From Flavobacteriaceae bacterium (lineage in GTDB: Bacteria > Bacteroidota > Bacteroidia > Flavobacteriales > Flavobacteriaceae), in contig DAOUPU010000034.1 in the NCBI GenBank assembly GCA_030625995.1, positions 1 through 17,374 on the forward strand: a DNA stretch of 17,374 nucleotides, given 5' to 3'. Positions 14,701-17,374 of this stretch are shown here, one piece after another (position 1 is the stretch's first letter; every line of letters begins with the position of its first letter). A program made the position numbers and the translations under genes. The notes under the pieces are model-generated. The model was not told the DNA's origin. It worked only from the letters and a program-made list of their open reading frames with translations, and searched no databases.

Positions 14701-15895
14701 CACTATTTTCTGCAAATGAAGTGACATTGTTATGGCTCAGACCATAATTGCTTCCGGTTTCATATTTAACGTGCTTAATTGTTTTTTCCTTCGTGTCGTA
14801 AATATTTATTCCTCCAAATCGGGTTCCAATCCACATTCGATCTGACTTATCTCTATATAAATCAGTAATAATATCACTGCTCAGACTGCCAGCAAGTATA
14901 GGATTGTGGTGAAGGTTTATGAAATCTTGTTCAGGAGAAGGTTTTCCAGGTACACGAAAGATATTTAATCCTGAATTTGTCGTGACCATTATGAGGTCTT
15001 GTTCAATTTCAAGGATTTTATTTATTTCATTATGGCTTATGGATGATGGGTCAGAAGGATCATGTGTATAGCGGGTGAACTTTTTAGTTTTCACATCAAA
15101 ATAGTTTAATCCTCCACCATACGTGCCTACCCATAAATTATTGGACGAGTCTTCATAGATATGCATGACATGATTACTACTAATACCAGTAGGATCATCC
15201 TTATTGTATGCATATAAGTCAAACTTATTTAATGCAATATCAAACATATTCAAACCTCCATTCGTGCTAATCCAAAGGTTTTTATTGCTGTCTTCAACGA
15301 TGCAATTTACTTTATCATGCGCGAGGCTATTGAGATTATTCTGGTCGTGTACAAACTTTTTAAATGTATTTGTTTGGCGCTCGAACAGATTCAATCCCCC
15401 ATTTCGTGTCCCAATCCAAAGTCGATTCTTCCTATCTTGATAAATAGCCTGAATGTAGGTTCCCGAAATGCTTTGCTGATTGTGAGCTTCAGGGAGATAT
15501 TGGGTAAAAGTATCTGTGTCACGGTGATAGGCATTTAGCCCATTCATCGTACCGATCCAAATTATTCCTGTATCATCTTCAAATATTGGACCTATATAAT
15601 TGTCAGAAATGGATGTAGAATCATTGACATTATGCCTGTAAATCGTAAAACTATAACCGTCATATCTGTTCAATCCATCTTCCGTGCCTATCCAGATAAA
15701 TCCTCTTGAATCTTCTGTGATACTGGAAATATTCGATTGAGAAAGCCCCTCATCAATTTGTAAATGATCAAATTCAACCTGTTGATAGGTGTCATAGGTT
15801 GATTGGCCAAAGGTCTTTTGTGTAGTAAAGAATATAGAAAAAATAGAAATTAATGTAATTGCAAAGAATTTTGATTTTGACATATAGATTAACAT
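11789..15895 (-). CDS. hybrid sensor histidine kinase with two seven-bladed propellers
   Basis: A 1368-residue inner-membrane hybrid kinase related to Bacteroidota hybrid two-component systems. The signal peptide ends near TFGQ (residue 31); Met5 is an alternative start. Fourteen Reg_prop repeats (IWIGT-x-GGLN-x-F type) recur every 45-50 residues from about 66 to 692, making two seven-blade periplasmic propellers. A Y_Y_Y domain follows (about 755-822), then one TM helix (about 831-849), a coiled coil (860-905), HisKA with His917 in SHELRTP, an HATPase with N-box Asn1035, DTGMGI 1067-1072 and GTGLGL 1096-1101, and a receiver with Asp1168, Asp1211 and Lys1263. The C-terminus (1295-1368) is helical and resembles an HPt domain but has no suitable His. 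The AraC output domain usual in this family is absent; the separate sigma54 activator overlapping by 8 bases takes its place. The propellers presumably bind a glycan or other small ligand released outside the cell. Confidence 0.95.
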   Translation of the reverse strand: MLIYMSKSKFFAITLISIFSIFFTTQKTFGQSTYDTYQQVEFDHLQIDEGLSQSNISSITEDSRGFIWIGTEDGLNRYDGYSFTIYRHNVNDSTSISDNYIGPIFEDDTGIIWIGTMNGLNAYHRDTDTFTQYLPEAHNQQSISGTYIQAIYQDRKNRLWIGTRNGGLNLFERQTNTFKKFVHDQNNLNSLAHDKVNCIVEDSNKNLWISTNGGLNMFDIALNKFDLYAYNKDDPTGISSNHVMHIYEDSSNNLWVGTYGGGLNYFDVKTKKFTRYTHDPSDPSSISHNEINKILEIEQDLIMVTTNSGLNIFRVPGKPSPEQDFINLHHNPILAGSLSSDIITDLYRDKSDRMWIGTRFGGINIYDTKEKTIKHVKYETGSNYGLSHNNVTSFAENSAGNIWIGTDGGGLNYFNKKTKVISYFRHTPGKNSLSSDKVLSLSIDKHDNLWIGMWAGGVDYFEPKRNTFTHFRHNPLDSLSISSNNVYDVYQDSKGIIWVGTFNGGLNRFDHETNSFTRYPFGKDNKNSLSGNHVLNIFEDKDNTLWLATYGTGLSLFYPATSVFKNFQKDTSFLNSLSHKFVNCIYQDQKGYMWIGTGSDGIKIFDEATKNITHIRVKDGLANNSVYGILEADDKSFWISSNLGISKLNFDYTTGTYSIKNFTVHDGLQSNQFNKRAYMKGKNGEMYFGGIEGFNYFHPNTINEAKQIAPIVFTNFLVHNKQVPIGKKDSPLKKHISETDVLSLLPVHNSFTIEYAALNYLFSEKNRYAYRMEGFDTEWNYVGSKREASYTNLDAGEYIFSVKVASNGGIWNEKGKHLKIIVLPHWWKSGWAKICFVLLTIGILTSFYKWRIYNFKVNKEKFQRLVKEQNNEIIAQNKEIRSQYEELADQNDTLENLTKQAEKANQAKSTFLSNMSHELRTPLNAILGFSQLMTRDVSTGEEQRKQIGIISRSGKHLLSLINDILDIAKIETGRATLNIGSFDLSALLSEISELFHNRIIEKGLSFIIEKNDDLPRDIKSDEGKLRQVLINLLGNALKFTETGRVTLRVRSGAVAENIQTLLFEVEDTGMGIDSDHLENIFEPFVQAGHAQTGIEGTGLGLSISKSFVALLGGEISVESKPGEGTMFYFNVPVALSESAEKDGIEPVRPTVLGLEPGQSAMRILVVEDNADNRLLLNSLLVQVGFDTRQAENGEEAVTLFEQWQPHFIWMDMRMPVMDGYQATAKIRSLPGGDTVKIVAITASVFKEQRNSIMEASCDEVIHKPYQPHEIFETMREQLGVQYIYEEEIDKSPSSTEKVIDIELAKEMADSLPKQLFDELKQSSMALDMEETYKVLERIAEIQPELAGLLRMCVEELDFSAIRNILNHE

Positions 15896-16044
15896 TTCTA
15901 TTAAATTTTTATAGTCAGATTAATAACTATCCCTCTTAAAAAAATATCGAAAGAATTTTGGCTCTGTCGCATCTGTTAAAAATAAGTATAAAGTTTTAAA
16001 CTAATTCATTTTTTAGGACAGGTCAAATAGTAGTTCAAAGTTTC

Positions 16045-16101
16045 GCATATGTGGCGTCCACAACCTTATGGAGGGGCTGATCGACATATGCATTGTTAGC
16101 C
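16045..16101 (-). repeat. attC-like half site downstream of the DUF6090 gene
   Basis: On the minus strand, 10 bases after the DUF6090 stop, comes GGCTAACAATGCATATGT. The arm gcatatgt/acatatgc (16045-16052 with 16084-16091) forms a perfect 8-bp stem, and a small hairpin gtgg-cgt-ccac lies at 16051-16061 within its left edge. The order 'GCTAACAA core, then imperfect long stem' is that of an integron attC left end. The expected partner core (GTTAGCC) is not found beyond the stem. This is therefore a decayed or degenerate site, or a look-alike. Confidence 0.4.
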
Positions 16102-16111
16102 TCTCGTTTTA

Positions 16112-16843
16112 TTATTTTTCTAATCTCAATATTTCTTCATTTATTTGGTTTCTTAATTCTATAGTAGATCTTTTTACTATGTTTTCAGTAACAAACAATA
16201 GCTGCTTTCGAATTCCTCTTGTATGTGTTAAGTAATTTTCGAATTCGGGTTCTGTTTTTAAAAACTGAAAATCATTTGGTCTTTTCTTAAAAGTATCCTC
16301 TCTCGTTTCTAAAAACCTATGGTATACACTTATTCCATTAGAAAACATTTCGATCATAATTTTTTCTTTATCTTCCTGTAAAAGATATGTCTCATCAAAC
16401 AGTTGAACTATTTTTGACCGGATTGTATCATTAGAAATTATTGAAAGTCCTTTTGATTGTAGATTTGTATAAGCAAGTTTATTAGGATGCATAGGTAACC
16501 AATTTTCAACACCTCCAAAGTATTCATCCATTGATTCGTCATATTCAGATGTTTCGTTCTTCAATATCTCTATTAATCGTTCAGCATAAACAACAACTAA
16601 TGAATCAGCACTAATACTAGTGTTAAGACTAATGATATTCGCTTCAAGGTCATTTTTTATTCCCGCAAGTATTTCTAATTCAAGTTTAGAATCTTTACGT
16701 TTTTCATTCCAATTATTAACTTCCAAAGCAATCAAAATTCCAATAACAACAAGAAGTATTTCACCAATTGCATATAATAGATATTTGCCGAATCTGTTTT
16801 CGGTCAGCATTTTTTGACGAATTTTTCTAAAGAATATAATCAT
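16112..16843 (-). CDS. DUF6090 family membrane protein
   Basis: A 243-residue protein of the Bacteroidota DUF6090 family, whose function is unknown. The family hallmark is the N-terminus: FFRKIRQKMLTENRFGKY followed by LLYAIGEILLVVIGILIALEVNNWNE, which is one transmembrane helix (about 20-41). The remaining 200 residues are a soluble, mostly helical domain with charged coiled segments (ELEILAGIKNDLEANI; EKIMIEMFSNG). The length and the hallmark show an intact member. DUF6090 genes are often found as single, scattered accessory genes. Here it stands alone: 216 bases of noncoding DNA separate its stop from the kinase start. It is framed by GTTAGCC 25 bases before its ATG and GGCTAAC 10 bases after its stop, as a gene cassette would be. 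There is no reason to tie it to the kinase operon. Confidence 0.9.
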   Translation of the reverse strand: MIIFFRKIRQKMLTENRFGKYLLYAIGEILLVVIGILIALEVNNWNEKRKDSKLELEILAGIKNDLEANIISLNTSISADSLVVVYAERLIEILKNETSEYDESMDEYFGGVENWLPMHPNKLAYTNLQSKGLSIISNDTIRSKIVQLFDETYLLQEDKEKIMIEMFSNGISVYHRFLETREDTFKKRPNDFQFLKTEPEFENYLTHTRGIRKQLLFVTENIVKRSTIELRNQINEEILRLEK

Positions 16844-16868
16844 TGGCTTGTTTGTTGGTCATAATGAA

Positions 16869-16875
16869 GGCTAAC
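16869..16875 (-). repeat. GTTAGCC core, possible cassette boundary
   Basis: GTTAGCC on the minus strand lies 25 bases before the DUF6090 ATG and is followed by ttcattatgacc. It is the reverse complement of the GGCTAAC core behind the gene (16095-16101). A partial partner, gctaa, is present at 16916-16920 (minus strand), giving a small imperfect fold of about 50 bases. It fits the right-hand core of an attC-type site but is too short to be diagnostic. Confidence 0.35.
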
Positions 16876-17001
16876 TTATTTATATACTTAACCCTATGGT
16901 TGATTAACAACCAATTTAGCAAGTAAAGCGTAAGTTATGTTACTTTTTTACATTTATGTAAATATATAGAAATTTTCTACTATTAATCAAACTATCGGAA
17001 A

Positions 17002-17025
17002 AGGGAGCTATAATATTAACTCCCT
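17002..17025 (-). terminator. weak intrinsic terminator
   Basis: Arms agggag (17002-17007) and ctccct (17020-17025) pair across a 12-base AT loop. On the minus strand the stem is followed by ttttcc. It overlaps the stop codon of the possible remnant at 17016-17120 and would end leftward transcripts entering from beyond the window. Confidence 0.5.
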
Positions 17026-17120
17026 AATTTATCATTCAACCTCTTCATCTCTTCTCCTACCTTCTTCTTAATTATCTTACCATAATTTTGCTTTGGTGAG
17101 CATGGGATGAAGTAGCTGAA
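17016..17120 (-). pseudogene. possible C-terminal gene fragment
   Basis: A minus-strand frame without its own ATG start, bounded by TAA at 17121-17123 and ending at TAA 17016-17018 inside a terminator-like hairpin. Its last part, KKKVGEEMKRLNDKLGS, reads like a genuine charged C-terminal helix. The position of the stop in a terminator also fits a real gene end. The upstream in-frame stop means it would be a broken gene or chance. No family was recognised. Confidence 0.25.
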
Positions 17121-17245
17121 TTATAACTGCGTATTATTTTGAATAGTTTTGGAAATAACATAAGTAGGATCTATATTCAACTAAATGAAGTATTCGATTT
17201 TTATAGATAACAATCCCAGAAATTAATGGGTATATAGATTAAGGT

Positions 17246-17374
17246 TCATTTCAATAAGCTAATAATAGCAGAAACCCAATCCTTCTGTCTGCTATAATTT
17301 TGAGGTAAAGGATGGTAATACGCCCACTCATTTTTTGCTATACCAATAGGATTTTCAGTATCAATCGTTTTAAT
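17246..17374 (-). CDS. C-terminal end of an unrecognised protein (partial)
   Basis: A minus-strand frame open from the window edge for 42 codons to TGA at 17246-17248. The visible part includes ENPIGIAKNEWAYYHPLPQN and ends DWVSAIISLLK. The aromatic/proline content and the hydrophobic closing helix are typical of folded protein rather than AT-rich noise, so this is probably a real gene whose 5' part lies outside. I cannot name it. It is separated from the DUF6090 gene by about 400 bases and probably belongs to another transcript. Confidence 0.5.
   Translation of the reverse strand: MKTIDTENPIGIAKNEWAYYHPLPQNYSRQKDWVSAIISLLK

Larger units (their letters stand above)
16844..17374. other. 531-base stretch upstream of DUF6090 with only remnants
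   Basis: No complete gene is present. It contains, from right to left: the end of an incoming minus-strand gene (17246-17374), about 125 bases with no recognised feature, a possible C-terminal fragment (17016-17120) ending in a hairpin (17002-17025), an AT-rich tract with the small palindromes ttacatttatgtaaa (about 16949-16963) and tggttg-attaa-caacca (16897-16913), and the GTTAGCC element at 16869-16875. No RNA gene or consensus promoter was recognised. Confidence 0.6.

Noticed and set aside
15960..16024. Possible insertion-sequence end pair, ggctctgtcgcatctg at one side and ggacaggtc at the other
   Set aside because: The two ends match only over CTGTC and a T/A-rich run, there is no transposase and no target duplication seen; too weak to call.
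17016..17374. One frameshifted gene joining the 17246-17374 partial ORF with the 17016-17120 fragment
   Set aside because: The 125 bases between them carry stops in every frame examined, and the first piece already ends like a normal protein; no single frameshift would join them.

Overview
The window looks like a chromosomal segment of a Bacteroidota (flavobacterial/cytophagal type) bacterium. It is AT-rich and every confident gene is on the minus strand. Start codons follow A-rich leaders rather than clear Shine-Dalgarno sequences. The families point the same way: DUF6090, DUF2490, a 14-blade propeller hybrid histidine kinase, and POTRA-less Omp85. The genus cannot be told from the sequence alone.

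Layout, read in the direction of transcription (high to low coordinates). (a) 17374-16844: the 3' end of an unrecognised gene, a possible gene remnant with a small terminator-like hairpin, then gene-free DNA. (b) 16843-16112: a DUF6090 membrane protein bracketed by GTTAGCC / GGCTAAC elements, resembling an integron-type gene cassette with decayed attC-like half sites. (c) 15895-8518: a two-gene regulatory operon. A hybrid histidine kinase (two seven-bladed propellers, Y_Y_Y, TM, HisKA, HATPase, REC) overlaps by 8 bp a REC-PAS-PAS-GAF-GAF-sigma54 activator. A strong bidirectional hairpin terminator follows at 8405-8451. (d) 8338-298: a run of same-strand genes that looks like an envelope/sulfatase cluster: a small unknown protein, a secreted type I arylsulfatase, two outer-membrane channel-like proteins (the first resembling the MetA/phenol-transporter group), a POTRA-less Omp85 barrel, a SnoaL/NTF2-like lipoprotein, a glycine-zipper protein and a DUF2490 barrel. 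Two previously uncalled 35-codon ORFs sit directly behind two of the barrel genes and share a short motif. (e) 297-1: no gene recognised.

Working model (inference): the propeller kinase senses an extracellular or periplasmic ligand and passes phosphate to the sigma54 activator. The neighbouring cluster would bring a sulfated, probably hydrophobic or aromatic, compound across the outer membrane and desulfate it in the periplasm. No SusC/SusD pair, sulfatase-maturase or sigma54 promoter of consensus spacing was found, so the regulatory link rests on proximity only.

The points most worth a second look are the paired 35-aa ORFs, the sulfatase signature CSVTR (Val where Pro/Ala is expected), the cassette-like bracketing of the DUF6090 gene, and the sharp domain-scale GC mosaic across the kinase/activator pair.
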